Assembly: GCF_001571385.1 (NCBI RefSeq)
Contig: NZ_BCNW01000001.1
Coordinates: 2,581,470-2,645,469 of the forward strand
DNA length: 64,000 bases
From: Methanofollis ethanolicus
GTDB lineage: Archaea > Halobacteriota > Methanomicrobia > Methanomicrobiales > Methanofollaceae
Direction of reading: 5' to 3'
Made by a program: the position numbers and the translations under genes. A model generated the notes under the pieces. The model did no database searches, was not told the DNA's origin, and worked only from the letters and a program-made list of their open reading frames with translations. Positions within the stretch are counted from its first letter, which is position 1. Every line of letters starts with the position of its first letter. This document shows, in pieces, positions 7,792 to 16,749 of the stretch.

Positions 7792-8546
7792 AGGTGGCAG
7801 ACGACGTGAGAGTCAGGATCCCGGTGCTTACCACGGCAGATCCGATGACCAGGGCACGCCAGGTCCTGCGGGACGACACATTCCGCGAGATCGCGATCAC
7901 CGATACGAAGGGGCGGTATGTCGGGTATATCAATATCACCGATGCCCTGAAAGTCACCACCACCAAGTCGGACGTCCAGATCGAGGGTTTTGTCCGGGAT
8001 GGTGCGGTGGTGAAACCCGATGATTCGCTGATTGTCGTTGCACGGGCAATCAGGGAGAAAAAGTCCGACTCGGCCGTGATCACGAACAACGATGGGCAGG
8101 TCCTCGGGGCGGTCCTGCTCTCGGAGATCTTCCCGATCCTCTGTACACGGGAAGACCTCCGCGGCACCGTCGCCGATCACATGCACCGGAGTCCCGGAGT
8201 CTGCGAGGCCGACGACCCGGTCAGCAGGGTCTATGCAAAGATGGTCGAAGAAGGGATCGCCGCCTTCCCGGTAATGAAGAGCCGGCACCTCATCGGCATC
8301 ATCTCAAGGAGAGATATCTTAAATAGCGGCAGGGTGAGAAAGACGCTGGAGAGCGGAGGAAAGATTCCGGTCGAAAGCGTGATGGTCACACCCGTGATTG
8401 CCATCGGGCCTGACGAGAGTCTCAGGTCGGCGGCAGAACGGATGGTGGAACATGATCTCTCCCAGATGCCGGTCCTCGACGGTGATGTTCTTGTGGGCAT
8501 GATCGACCGGCATGGCGTGCTGAATGGTCTCTCTGCAAGGGAATGA
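7788..8546 (+). CDS. four-CBS-motif protein (second gene of CBS operon)
   Basis: The 252-residue protein consists almost wholly of CBS motifs, with repeated signatures GYINITDALK, GAVLLSEIF, GIISRRDIL and GMIDRHGVL at about 60-residue spacing, giving two Bateman modules. There is no catalytic, DNA-binding or membrane domain, so it probably acts as a nucleotide-binding regulatory subunit. The ATG overlaps the previous stop by four bases and follows a gaggag site. A specific partner cannot be assigned. Confidence 0.85.
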   Translation: MKVADDVRVRIPVLTTADPMTRARQVLRDDTFREIAITDTKGRYVGYINITDALKVTTTKSDVQIEGFVRDGAVVKPDDSLIVVARAIREKKSDSAVITNNDGQVLGAVLLSEIFPILCTREDLRGTVADHMHRSPGVCEADDPVSRVYAKMVEEGIAAFPVMKSRHLIGIISRRDILNSGRVRKTLESGGKIPVESVMVTPVIAIGPDESLRSAAERMVEHDLSQMPVLDGDVLVGMIDRHGVLNGLSARE

Positions 8547-8550
8547 TGCT

Positions 8551-9492
8551 ATGCATAAGAATAATCAGACGATGAAACAGGGCGACAGACTGCTGAAAAT
8601 GCCCGGTAAACTCGACCGCGGCCCGATCGAGTTCAAGTCGCGGATCGCCGGGAGCGAGGGCGAGGTGATGGGGATTGCAACCCGCGGCGTCATCTCGGTC
8701 CCCCAGACGATGACCATCATCGGTGCTGTGGAGACGATGACGGCCTATGGTTTCCGCCGTCTTCCCATCACCGATGCAGGCACGCACCGTCTTCGCGGCA
8801 TCATGACCGCACGGGACATCATCGACTTCCTCGGCGGCGGCGACCGCTTCAACCTTGTACGGGTCAAGCACGGCGGCAACCTCCTCTCGGCGATCAATGA
8901 GAGTGTGCGGGAGATCATGACGCAGCGGGTGACGACAATGCCGCACACCGCCACGATCGCCGGGGCCGCCGAGATCATCGTCACGAAGAAGATCGGCGGC
9001 CTCCCGATCGTGGACGATGAGGATGCCCTCGCCGGGATCGTCACCGAGAGAGACGTGATGAAGGCCCTCGCCACCGAGGACACGGACGTGACTGTGGAGG
9101 AGGTCATGAGCACGGGCCTCAGGGTGACCGGCCCTGACACTCCCATCGGGTCGGTCACGAGAGAGATGATCGCCCACGGTTTCAGGCGCCTGCCCCTGGT
9201 CTCGGACGACGTGCTCTTCGGGATCATCTCGGCGTCCGACATCATGAAGTACCTCGGGTCAGGGGAGATCTTTACCCGCCTCTCGACCGGAGACGTGGCC
9301 GAGGTGATGGGTCTGCCTGTGCGCACCCTCACCGGGGCGGAGTTGTATACCACGGCCCCGACCACGAACATCAATGATGCAGCGCTGAAGATGCTGCAGA
9401 AAGGGGTCGGCGCCCTCCCTGTCATCGAAGAAGGGAAGTTGATCGGCCTGATAACCGAGTTCGACCTTGTGAAAGCGTTTTATGAGGAGTGA
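8551..9492 (+). CDS. four-CBS-motif protein (third gene of CBS operon)
   Basis: The start at ATG 8551 follows AAGGGA at 8538-8543; an upstream ATG at 8524 lies inside the preceding gene and is less likely. The product (313 residues) has a short basic leader (KLDRGPIEFKSR) and four CBS motifs with GIMTARDII, GIVTERDVM, GIISASDIM and GLITEFDLV. The GIVTERD-type motif is the classic ribose/phosphate contact of CBS modules. It stands between similar genes with tiny gaps. Confidence 0.85.
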   Translation: MHKNNQTMKQGDRLLKMPGKLDRGPIEFKSRIAGSEGEVMGIATRGVISVPQTMTIIGAVETMTAYGFRRLPITDAGTHRLRGIMTARDIIDFLGGGDRFNLVRVKHGGNLLSAINESVREIMTQRVTTMPHTATIAGAAEIIVTKKIGGLPIVDDEDALAGIVTERDVMKALATEDTDVTVEEVMSTGLRVTGPDTPIGSVTREMIAHGFRRLPLVSDDVLFGIISASDIMKYLGSGEIFTRLSTGDVAEVMGLPVRTLTGAELYTTAPTTNINDAALKMLQKGVGALPVIEEGKLIGLITEFDLVKAFYEE

Positions 9493-9498
9493 AAGGAG

Positions 9499-10338
9499 AT
9501 GAAGGCAGAGGATGTGATGTCGTCCCCGGTCAGGGTGGTTTCGCCCGAGGATACCGTCGCCTATGCGAGAAACCAGATGATCAAACACAGGATCTCCCGC
9601 GTGCTGGTGATGGACAGCGGGAAACTCGCCGGGATCTTCACGAAAAAGGACATCGCCTATCGCCTCAGGCAAACCGAACCGATCTGGCGGAGACGGCCGA
9701 TTGACCGTATTCCTGTATCTGTCCTGATGACGCCGGAGCCCGTGGCCGTCGGCCCGGACACGCCCATGCGGGAGATCGCCGCCCTCATGCTCGACCGGTC
9801 CATCAGCGGCATCCCGGTCGTAAACGACGGGGAGGTGATCGGCATCGTCACCAAGTCGGACATCCTCAGGTCGGCAGCGGCACGCTCGCTGACGGAACCG
9901 ATCTCAGCCCTGATGGAGAACCCGGTGACGGTGAGCCGGTACCACTCCCTCGACCATATCATCGACCTCCTCTCCGAAAGGGACGAAAAACTCATCGTCG
10001 CCAACAATGACGGGACTCTTGCCGGGATCATTACCGAAACGAACCTCGCGTTCTTCATTTACCGGAACGAGTCCGGCGGCATCCCGGAAAGAGATATAAA
10101 GATGCTGAGAAAAGAAGCATCTGGTGGAAGAAAGGCATACAGGTATGTCCAGGAGGTCTCCACAGTCGCCGAGGACGTGATGACGCACCCCGTTCTGACC
10201 GCACCCCCTGAGACAAGCACCGCGGACGCGGTGCAGATGATGATCGACCGCCGCATCAACAGCGTGGTCATTGTTCGAGGACCAGAGGTTCTCGGGATCG
10301 TGAAAAGGGACAATATATTACAGGAAGTGGCAAAATGA
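9499..10338 (+). CDS. four-CBS-motif protein (fourth gene of CBS operon)
   Basis: The 279-residue protein has four CBS motifs (GIFTKKDIA, GIVTKSDIL, GIITETNLA, GIVKRDNIL), beginning directly with MKAEDVMSSPVRVV. A charged insert between motifs three and four (about residues 190-215) is the main difference from its neighbours. It starts six bases after the previous stop, behind a gaggag/aaaggag site, and overlaps the next gene by four bases. A regulatory nucleotide-binding role is inferred from family knowledge only. Confidence 0.85.
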   Translation: MKAEDVMSSPVRVVSPEDTVAYARNQMIKHRISRVLVMDSGKLAGIFTKKDIAYRLRQTEPIWRRRPIDRIPVSVLMTPEPVAVGPDTPMREIAALMLDRSISGIPVVNDGEVIGIVTKSDILRSAAARSLTEPISALMENPVTVSRYHSLDHIIDLLSERDEKLIVANNDGTLAGIITETNLAFFIYRNESGGIPERDIKMLRKEASGGRKAYRYVQEVSTVAEDVMTHPVLTAPPETSTADAVQMMIDRRINSVVIVRGPEVLGIVKRDNILQEVAK

Positions 10339-11123
10339 GCGAAGAGCTATACATCCACATCAAGGACATAATGGCAAAGCCGGTAACAATCTCGAAATCA
10401 GCGCCCATCACTGACGCCCTTGACAAGATGCTTGACGAGAATATCGATCCCCTGATCGTCACCGACAACGGGACCGTCGTCGGCACCATCTCCCGGCAGG
10501 CGATCGCCGAGGCGATCGGCAAGAAGAGGAATGCCACCATCCCCCCGACACAGATCCATGTCGCAAACACCGTGGAGGGAGAGTTTACCGCGGCATACCC
10601 CGACCAGGGGATCGAGATCCTGCCCACCCTCCTGCAGCACGCAAAGATCGTCGTGGTCTTCGACGAAGACCACAAACTCATCGGCCAGGTCAGTTACGGA
10701 GACCTGCTGAAGGTGGTGCAGCCCTCGAAACAGGTGAAGGAGATCCTGGAGCCGGCCTCCACCATCAATGTCGAGGAGCGGGTCGTCCACCTCCGCCGCC
10801 GGATGATGGACGAGGATATTGCCAGGTTCCTCGTCACCGACGAGAATGGAGCGCCGATCGGGATCGTCACCGAGACCGACGTCGCCCGCGCGATGGTCGC
10901 CTTCAGGGAGGTTGTGGAGGGGAAGTATCAGGACCACCGGATCCGGAACCTGCTTGTCCGCGATATCATGTCCGCACCCCTCATCTCAGTGAACACCAGC
11001 ATGCCGGTCGGCGAGGTGATCGACACGATGCTCACCAAAAAGATCAGTTCCCTGCCCATCACCGACGGGAACGGCCACATTGCAGGCATCGTGACCCGCA
11101 CATCCCTGATCCAGGCACTCTGA
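10335..11123 (+). CDS. four-CBS-motif protein (last gene of CBS operon)
   Basis: The 262-residue protein carries CBS motifs with GTISRQAIA, GQVSYGDLL, GIVTETDVA and GIVTRTSLI. The second motif is the most divergent, so one of the two Bateman modules may have lost ligand binding. It ends the operon; a repeat element begins about 20 bases after the stop. As with its neighbours, no effector domain is attached. Confidence 0.85.
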   Translation: MSEELYIHIKDIMAKPVTISKSAPITDALDKMLDENIDPLIVTDNGTVVGTISRQAIAEAIGKKRNATIPPTQIHVANTVEGEFTAAYPDQGIEILPTLLQHAKIVVVFDEDHKLIGQVSYGDLLKVVQPSKQVKEILEPASTINVEERVVHLRRRMMDEDIARFLVTDENGAPIGIVTETDVARAMVAFREVVEGKYQDHRIRNLLVRDIMSAPLISVNTSMPVGEVIDTMLTKKISSLPITDGNGHIAGIVTRTSLIQAL

Positions 11124-11142
11124 ACCTCATTTCCACTTTTTT

Positions 11143-11440
11143 TGGCTCTGTTGAAATCCCTATCCCGGGGGTGATGTCTCCCCATGGTCGCGGGGAGGGA
11201 GGCGCGGATCCCCGCCTTCCTCACAGAGAGACCGGGAAGCAGGATACGATCCCGGACATGCGGCACGCAAAAGATCGTCTCAGGGATACCGACGGCAGCC
11301 TGATGCCAAACACGACCTCCCACAGGAGAATCTTATAGAGAGGGCCGGACACAGCGCGCAGGGACGGACTGTGAGGGACGTCAAGGGGGAGCGGAACAGA
11401 GAGGTACCATCTCAGGATCGGGTCGGGAAGGAGAGACGAG
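11143..11440 (+). repeat. degenerate copy of the dispersed intergenic repeat
   Basis: The copy begins ttggctctgttgaaatccct, close to the left terminal repeat at 3957, and its far part has caggatcgggtcgggaagga like 3840-3870. The internal hairpins are degraded. It fills most of the 494-base spacer between the CBS operon and deoxyhypusine synthase; the rest holds the promoter of the latter. Confidence 0.5.
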
Positions 11441-11617
11441 ATCATGATGATCTATCTTAACGTGGAGGGACGACCGAAGAGAGGCGAGAATATTCCTGCC
11501 ATCCCTCGCCCCCATACCCCTCCATATCCTGTCAGGAATACACCCTTCTTTCCTCCATCTGACCCAAACCAATGGATTAATCTGATAGAATTCCGATTAT
11601 ACCTCAGGAGAACAGCC

Positions 11618-12592
11618 ATGGACATGAACCCACGCCGTTCCGTCTGTCCGACGACAGATGTACCATCACTTGTTGCCGCAATGAGCGAATCCGGTTTTCA
11701 GGGAAGAAAACTCGGGGAGTCCGTCAGGGTCTGGTCAGAGATGATCCAGGACCCCGACTGCACCATCCTCCTCGGCCTCTCCGGCGCCATGGTGCCTGCC
11801 GGCATGCAGGAATGCCTCATCGAACTGGTCAGGCACAGGTACGTCGATGCTATCGTCTCGACAGGGGCCAACATCTTCCATGACATCGCCGAACACCTCG
11901 GCATCAACCACTATCTCGGCCACCACCATGTCGACGACGAGTCCCTGTACAGGCAGGGGATCGACCGCATATACGACGTCTTCGCCTATGAAGATGAGTT
12001 TCGGAGCGTTGACCGGAGCGTCGCAAAGTTTGCCGCGGAACTCGCCCCCTACCACGCTTCCTCGGCCGACTTCCTCAGCCGCCTCGGTCATCACATCACA
12101 GAAGTCGCCCCCCACGGGCGCTCGATCCTCGCCACCTGCACACAGATGGGGGTGCCGGTCTTCGTCCCGGCCCTCGGCGACTCCTCCCTCGGCATCGCCC
12201 TCACCGTCGCCAGGAGGAGAGGAGTGAAGATCGCCATCGACCAGATCGCCGACGCCGACGAACTCACCCGGATCGTTGAGACGTCAAAAAAAACAGGGGT
12301 CGTCTATATCGGCGGCGGCGTCCCGAAAAACTTCATCCAGCAGACACAGGTGATCGCCTCCATGCACGACCGCGACCTCGGCGGCCACGCCTACGCCGTC
12401 CAGTACACCACCGACGCCCCGCACTGGGGCGGACTCTCCGGGTGCACCTTCGAGGAAGCGATCTCCTGGGGGAAGGAGTCGGTCGAGACAAAAAGAGTCC
12501 AGTGCTTCTGCGACGCCACCATTGCACTCCCGATCGCCGTTTCCGCCCTTATCGGCAGCGGCCTTGTGCGGCCATACGCCCCGGAGGACTGA
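11618..12592 (+). CDS. dys: deoxyhypusine synthase
   Basis: The enzyme transfers an aminobutyl group from spermidine to a lysine of translation factor aIF5A, using NAD. The 324-residue product contains the NAD-binding TGANIFHDI and the active-site segment GGGVPKNF, whose lysine matches the catalytic lysine of the family, plus DAPHWGGLSG. The ATG at 11618 is chosen because caggag precedes it by eight bases; the frame is open further up (from 11444) but through repeat sequence. It is monocistronic and precedes tRNA-Ser and the ribosomal protein block. Confidence 0.9.
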   Translation: MDMNPRRSVCPTTDVPSLVAAMSESGFQGRKLGESVRVWSEMIQDPDCTILLGLSGAMVPAGMQECLIELVRHRYVDAIVSTGANIFHDIAEHLGINHYLGHHHVDDESLYRQGIDRIYDVFAYEDEFRSVDRSVAKFAAELAPYHASSADFLSRLGHHITEVAPHGRSILATCTQMGVPVFVPALGDSSLGIALTVARRRGVKIAIDQIADADELTRIVETSKKTGVVYIGGGVPKNFIQQTQVIASMHDRDLGGHAYAVQYTTDAPHWGGLSGCTFEEAISWGKESVETKRVQCFCDATIALPIAVSALIGSGLVRPYAPED

Positions 12593-12688
12593 CCACAATC
12601 CTTATTACTCTCTCAACCTAATATAACTGAACATCATTCATGGAGCAGCGCTGTGCGTTGCGAGTATCCACGGATGCGACATTGACAA

Positions 12689-12773
12689 GTTGAGGTAGCC
12701 AAGCCTGGTATGGCGCAGGTTTGCTAAACCTGTGTCCCCCTGGGACTCGAGGGTTCAAATCCCTCCCTCAGCG
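12689..12773 (+). tRNA. tRNA-Ser (anticodon GCU)
   Basis: A full cloverleaf of 85 bases is present: acceptor gttgagg pairs with cctcagc, the anticodon stem caggt/acctg encloses ttgctaa (anticodon GCT), there is a long variable arm as expected for serine tRNA, and the T arm is gaggg-ttcaaat-ccctc. The discriminator is G and CCA is not encoded. It lies just upstream of rps13. Confidence 0.95.
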
Positions 12774-12802
12774 CTTTGACCACATCTAATTGAGGCGATT
12801 GG

Positions 12803-13255
12803 ATGGATCAGGAAGAAGAAATAAAGTACTTCGTCAGGATCAGAGACACTGATCTCGACGGCACAAAAATGGCCCTCATCGCACTCACCGGCATCAAGGG
12901 AGTCGGAAGGCATGCCGCGACCTATATTGTCAACAAGGCACAGGTCGACTCGCACGCCCTTCTCGGCAAGATGTCGGACGAGGACGTTGAGAAGCTCCGT
13001 ACAGCAGTCGACGAATTCGCGGAAAGCGTCCCCTCGTGGATGCTGAACCGGCCCATCGATGTTCTTTCGGGCAAGCCCCGGCACCTCCTTGCAAGCGAGG
13101 TCGACCTGACGCTTGAGGAAGACATCAACACGATGCGCAAGATCCGCAGTTACAGCGGTATCCGCCACGAGACCGGCCAGAAGGTCAGAGGCCAGCGCAC
13201 CAAGTCCACCGGCAGAACCGGCACGACCGTCGGCGTAAAGAGAAAGAAGGACTGA
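12803..13255 (+). CDS. rps13: small ribosomal subunit protein uS13
   Basis: The 150-residue protein has the uS13 core [13 protein letters not shown] and the C-terminal [14 protein letters not shown] tail that contacts the P-site region of 16S rRNA. It opens the archaeal alpha-operon order S13-S4-S11-RpoD, as seen in the following genes, 16 bases before rps4. The ATG at 12803 has a gaggcga site upstream. Confidence 0.97.
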   Translation: MDQEEEIKYFVRIRDTDLDGTKMALIALTGIKGVGRHAATYIVNKAQVDSHALLGKMSDEDVEKLRTAVDEFAESVPSWMLNRPIDVLSGKPRHLLASEVDLTLEEDINTMRKIRSYSGIRHETGQKVRGQRTKSTGRTGTTVGVKRKKD

Positions 13256-13271
13256 GTGAGGAGGCACGATC

Positions 13272-13811
13272 ATGGGATATCCAGGAAAGAACCACAAGCA
13301 GTACTCCACACCAAAGCGCCGCTTCGAGAAGACGCGCCTTGAAGAGGAGGCAAAGATCGTCATTGAATTTGGTCTCCGGAACAAGCGTGAACTCTGGAAG
13401 GCCGAAAGCGCCCTCAGGAAGTACCGCAAGGCCACCCGTGAGATTCTTGCCCTTCGTTCCGCCGGTACCGACCTGAAGCAGGCCGAGGCCAAGAAGGCGC
13501 AGCTCCTCAACCACCTTGAACGCTACGGCCTTCTGTCAGGCGAAAGCGACATCGAGGACATCCTCGCGCTGAAGAGCGAGCAGGCACTCGAACGCCGTCT
13601 CCAGACCCTCGTGTACAGAAAGGGCCTCGCCCGCTCACCGAAGCAGGCCAGACAGCTCATCACCCACGGCCACATCATCGTGAGCGGCCACCGGGTCACC
13701 ATCCCCGGCTACCTCGTCCCGAGGAGCGAAGAGGCGTCCATCGGTTACTACGCCCACTCGCCGCTCGCCGCCGAGTCGCACGCTGAACGCAGCAGGATCA
13801 CCGGGAGGTAA
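13272..13811 (+). CDS. rps4: small ribosomal subunit protein uS4
   Basis: The 179-residue archaeal-type uS4 contains the S4 RNA-binding domain ([20 protein letters not shown] then [16 protein letters not shown], about residues 103-155) behind a basic N-terminal helix region. It binds 16S rRNA early in 30S assembly. It is preceded by gtgaggagg and is two bases from rps11, so translation is probably coupled. Confidence 0.97.
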   Translation: MGYPGKNHKQYSTPKRRFEKTRLEEEAKIVIEFGLRNKRELWKAESALRKYRKATREILALRSAGTDLKQAEAKKAQLLNHLERYGLLSGESDIEDILALKSEQALERRLQTLVYRKGLARSPKQARQLITHGHIIVSGHRVTIPGYLVPRSEEASIGYYAHSPLAAESHAERSRITGR

Positions 13812-13813
13812 AC

Positions 13814-14209
13814 ATGGCAGCCGATAAGGAAAAGTGGGGCATTGCACACATCTTTGCCTCGTTCAACAACACCATCATCACCGTCACCGACCTCTCCGGG
13901 GCCGAGACGATCACCAAGAGCAGCGGCGGCATGGTTGTCAAGCAGGACCGCAATGAAAGTTCGCCCTATGCTGCGATGCAGATGGCAATGAACGTCGCCA
14001 ACTCCGTCAGAGAAAAGGGCCTCATCGGCCTTCACGTGAAGGTCCGCGCACCCGGTCAGGGTAAGCAGCGCAGCCCAGGCCCCGGCGCCCAGGCGGCCAT
14101 CCGCGCCCTTGCCCGTGCCGGCATCCGCATCGGTAAGATCGAGGACGTCACCCCGGTCCCGCACGACTCAATTCGCCAGAAAGGCGGGAGACGCGGAAGG
14201 AGAGTCTGA
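13814..14209 (+). CDS. rps11: small ribosomal subunit protein uS11
   Basis: The 131-residue protein shows the uS11 signatures [18 protein letters not shown] and [16 protein letters not shown], with the basic tail [11 protein letters not shown]. It forms part of the 30S platform. Its TGA shares bases with the ATG of rpoD (overlap of one base), a sign of coupled translation. Confidence 0.97.
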   Translation: MAADKEKWGIAHIFASFNNTIITVTDLSGAETITKSSGGMVVKQDRNESSPYAAMQMAMNVANSVREKGLIGLHVKVRAPGQGKQRSPGPGAQAAIRALARAGIRIGKIEDVTPVPHDSIRQKGGRRGRRV

Positions 14210-15033
14210 TGCAGATCGAATTTGCCAGAATTGATGATGACGCCGCGAGGTTCGTCCTCAGCGGCGCCACCCCAGCGTTCGCGAATGCCCTGCGCCGCAC
14301 CATGATCGGTGAGGTGCCCACGCTCGCCATCGAAGACGTAAAGATCTATGATAACTCTAGCGTGCTCTTCGATGAGATTCTGGCACACAGGCTCGGACTA
14401 ATCCCAATAAAGACCGATCTTTCAAGATTTGTCAAGCAAGAGGACTGCTCGTGCGAGGGTGCCGGGTGCCCGCTCTGCTCGGTGACCTTCACCATGAGTG
14501 TTGAAGGCCCGGGAATGGTATATTCCAGCGACCTCATCTCGGACGACCCTGAAACCCGACCAGTCCTCGACAACGTCCCGATCGTCAAGCTCTTCGAGGG
14601 CCAGAAGATCGTGCTCGAAGCGCGCGCCACCCTGAACACAGGGAGAGTACATGCCAAGTGGGAACCGACCACCGCCTGCGGGTACAAGAACTACCCGGTT
14701 ATCACCATCGGTGAGAACTGTGACGGGTGCGGCATGTGCATCGACGAGTGCCCTCGCGGCGTGCTTGAGATCAAGGATAGACAGGCACACGTGGTCGATG
14801 GAAAACGTGAGGCATGCTCCCTCTGTAAACTCTGCGAGAAAGCGTGCCTGACCACCGGTATCGGCACCGAGCCTGCGATCACCATCAAGTCTGACATTTC
14901 AAAGTTCATCTTTGTCGTGGAAAGCGATGGTTCGTTGCCTGTTCTGACAATCATCGAAAAAGGACTTGAATACATCAGAAAGCAATCAACGGATCTCTCA
15001 GAGACGTTGGTCGAGATAGCCGGAGTGAATTAG
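14209..15033 (+). CDS. rpoD: DNA-directed RNA polymerase subunit D (Rpo3) with ferredoxin-like domain
   Basis: The 274-residue subunit is the archaeal counterpart of bacterial alpha and eukaryotic Rpb3, forming the assembly platform with subunits L, N and P. The N-terminal segment FANALRRTMIGEVPTLAI is the dimerisation motif. A ferredoxin-like insert holds CDGCGMCIDECPRG (about residues 171-184) and CSLCKLCEKACLT (about 204-216), which supply ligands for two 4Fe-4S clusters; all eight cysteines are intact. It lies between rps11 and rpl18e with no gap. Confidence 0.97.
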   Translation: MQIEFARIDDDAARFVLSGATPAFANALRRTMIGEVPTLAIEDVKIYDNSSVLFDEILAHRLGLIPIKTDLSRFVKQEDCSCEGAGCPLCSVTFTMSVEGPGMVYSSDLISDDPETRPVLDNVPIVKLFEGQKIVLEARATLNTGRVHAKWEPTTACGYKNYPVITIGENCDGCGMCIDECPRGVLEIKDRQAHVVDGKREACSLCKLCEKACLTTGIGTEPAITIKSDISKFIFVVESDGSLPVLTIIEKGLEYIRKQSTDLSETLVEIAGVN

Positions 15034-15402
15034 ATGGCAAAGGGAACATACCAGAAGACGAACCCCCGTCTTTCGTATCTCGTTGCGCTGCTCAAAGAGA
15101 CGGCACGGGAAAACGACGCGAAGGTCTGGCGGGTCATCGCACAAAATCTGGAAGCACCCAGCAACAACTATGCTGAGGTCAACATCGGAAAGATCAACCG
15201 GTACGCCCAGGACGGCGAAACGATCCTGGTCCCCGGCAAGGTGCTCGGGAGCGGCGTGCTGAACCAGAAGGTCTCGGTTGCGGCACTCAACTTCTCCGAG
15301 TCCGCGATCGGCAAGATCACCGGCCTTGACGGCTCGTGCATGACCATTGAAGAACTGGTCGCACAGAACCCGAAGGGTACAGGCGTGAGGATACTGAGGT
15401 GA
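15034..15402 (+). CDS. rpl18e: large ribosomal subunit protein eL18
   Basis: The 122-residue protein starts [20 protein letters not shown] and contains [12 protein letters not shown], typical of archaeal eL18, a protein absent from bacteria. It starts at the base after the rpoD stop and has rpl13 immediately after. The function in the 50S subunit is from family knowledge. Confidence 0.95.
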   Translation: MAKGTYQKTNPRLSYLVALLKETARENDAKVWRVIAQNLEAPSNNYAEVNIGKINRYAQDGETILVPGKVLGSGVLNQKVSVAALNFSESAIGKITGLDGSCMTIEELVAQNPKGTGVRILR

Positions 15403-15407
15403 GAATC

Positions 15408-15836
15408 ATGGTGACGATCATCAATGCAGAAGGACTGCTCCTTGGGCGGCTTGCAAGCAACGTCGCACGGCGCTCACTTCAGGGTGAGAAGTTCGCCATC
15501 GTGAACGTCGAGAAGGTCATCGTTTCCGGCCACCGTGCCATGGTGCTCGGCAACTACCACCACAAGCGTCAGCGCGGCTCGCGCGAAGGCGGCCCGTTCT
15601 TCCCGAGAAGACCGGACCACATCATGAGGCGGACAGTTCGCGGCATGCTCCCGTACAAGCGCCAGCGGGGAGCCGAGGCATTCAGGAACGTCATGGCCTA
15701 TGTCGGAGTCCCGGTCGAGTTCCAGGGCAGGGAAGCCGAATTTGAGACCATCGAACAGGCAGGGATTGAGCGGTTGAACAACCCGAGATATGTCACCCTC
15801 GGTGAGATCAGCACCACGCTCGGGGCCAAGTACTGA
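15408..15836 (+). CDS. rpl13: large ribosomal subunit protein uL13
   Basis: The product begins [17 protein letters not shown], the usual uL13 start, and contains [22 protein letters not shown]. The ATG at 15408 is chosen over GTG 15399 because GAGGTGA lies five bases before it and includes the end of rpl18e. At 142 residues the length is normal. It continues the operon with rps9. Confidence 0.95.
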   Translation: MVTIINAEGLLLGRLASNVARRSLQGEKFAIVNVEKVIVSGHRAMVLGNYHHKRQRGSREGGPFFPRRPDHIMRRTVRGMLPYKRQRGAEAFRNVMAYVGVPVEFQGREAEFETIEQAGIERLNNPRYVTLGEISTTLGAKY

Positions 15837-15847
15837 AGGTGAGTAAG

Positions 15848-16249
15848 ATGGCAAAGGTCGTAAATACAAGCGGTAAGAGAAAGACCGCAATCGCACGGGC
15901 AACCCTCAAGGAAGGAAACGGGCAGATACGGATCAACTCCGTACCTCTCGAGATCTACGCGACCGAACTGGTGCGCATGAAGATCTCCGAACCGCTCCAC
16001 CTTATCCCGAATACCATCGATAGCGTTGACGTCTCCATCGAAGTGAGCGGGGGTGGGATGATGGGTCAGGCCGAGGCTGTCAGGACCGCGCTTGCTCGCG
16101 GCATCCTCGAATGGACCAACGATCCCAAGGTCAAAGACACCTTCATCACCTATGACCGCACTCTCCTCGTCAATGACTCGAGGCAGAAGGAAGCCAAGAA
16201 GCCGCACGGCCGTGGCGCACGCGCGAAGTTCCAAAAGTCTTATCGGTGA
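15848..16249 (+). CDS. rps9: small ribosomal subunit protein uS9
   Basis: The 133-residue protein has the uS9 start [20 protein letters not shown] and ends in [10 protein letters not shown], the conserved C-terminal tail reaching the P-site tRNA. The ATG at 15848 follows GAAGGTGA; a GTG at 15839 is the less likely alternative. rpoN follows in the usual archaeal order. Confidence 0.96.
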   Translation: MAKVVNTSGKRKTAIARATLKEGNGQIRINSVPLEIYATELVRMKISEPLHLIPNTIDSVDVSIEVSGGGMMGQAEAVRTALARGILEWTNDPKVKDTFITYDRTLLVNDSRQKEAKKPHGRGARAKFQKSYR

Positions 16250-16281
16250 GCCAGACAAACACCATAGAGGAAAATCGAGAT

Positions 16282-16470
16282 ATGATCCCGGTCAGATGCT
16301 TTACATGCGGCAAAGTGATCTCCTCTACATGGGTGGAGTTCAAAAAGCGGCGGGATGCAGGCGAGGATCCCAAAAAGATCCTCGACGATCTCGGTTTAGA
16401 ACGCTACTGCTGCAGACGGATGCTGCTCACACACAAGGAGATTGTGGACGACATCAACCCGTACCAGTGA
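16282..16470 (+). CDS. rpoN: DNA-directed RNA polymerase subunit N (Rpo10)
   Basis: The 62-residue subunit starts [17 protein letters not shown] and has CCRRMLLTH, giving the CxxC and CC zinc ligands of Rpo10/Rpb10. The canonical N-terminus fixes the ATG at 16282; the frame is open upstream but those residues are not part of the family. An agagg site is 11 bases upstream. The stop codon is directly followed by the first base of tRNA-Pro. Confidence 0.95.
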   Translation: MIPVRCFTCGKVISSTWVEFKKRRDAGEDPKKILDDLGLERYCCRRMLLTHKEIVDDINPYQ

Positions 16471-16545
16471 GGGGTCGTGGGGTAGCCTGGACTATCCTAG
16501 GGCGTTCGGGACGCTCTGACCTGAGTTCGAATCTCAGCGACCCCA
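16471..16545 (+). tRNA. tRNA-Pro (anticodon CGG)
   Basis: A 75-base cloverleaf begins at the base after the rpoN stop. Acceptor ggggtcg pairs with cgacccc, anticodon arm gggcg-ttcggga-cgctc gives CGG, the T arm is ctgag-ttcgaat-ctcag, and the discriminator is A. No intron and no encoded CCA. It sits between rpoN and rpoK, so it is probably released from the mRNA by RNase P and RNase Z. Confidence 0.94.
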
Positions 16546-16574
16546 TTATCTATTATGTGTTTTGAGGATGCATC

Positions 16575-16745
16575 ATGGACCAATATACTCGCTATGAGAA
16601 AGCACGGATCGTAGGAGCCAGAGCGCTCCAGATCTCGATGGGTGCCCCGGTCCTGATCCAGACGAGCAATGTTGATCCCCTCAACATCGCACTTGAAGAA
16701 TTCGAGGACGATCGGATCCCCATTACGGTAAAGAAAAAGGCGTGA
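16575..16745 (+). CDS. rpoK: DNA-directed RNA polymerase subunit K (Rpo6)
   Basis: This small gene encodes 56 residues from ATG 16575 to TGA 16745. It contains [19 protein letters not shown] and [10 protein letters not shown], the signature of archaeal RpoK (homologue of bacterial omega and Rpb6), which clamps the largest subunit during assembly. The order rpoN-rpoK-eno-rps2 is standard in Euryarchaeota. An aggatg motif lies just upstream. Confidence 0.95.
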   Translation: MDQYTRYEKARIVGARALQISMGAPVLIQTSNVDPLNIALEEFEDDRIPITVKKKA

Positions 16746-16749
16746 TCTG

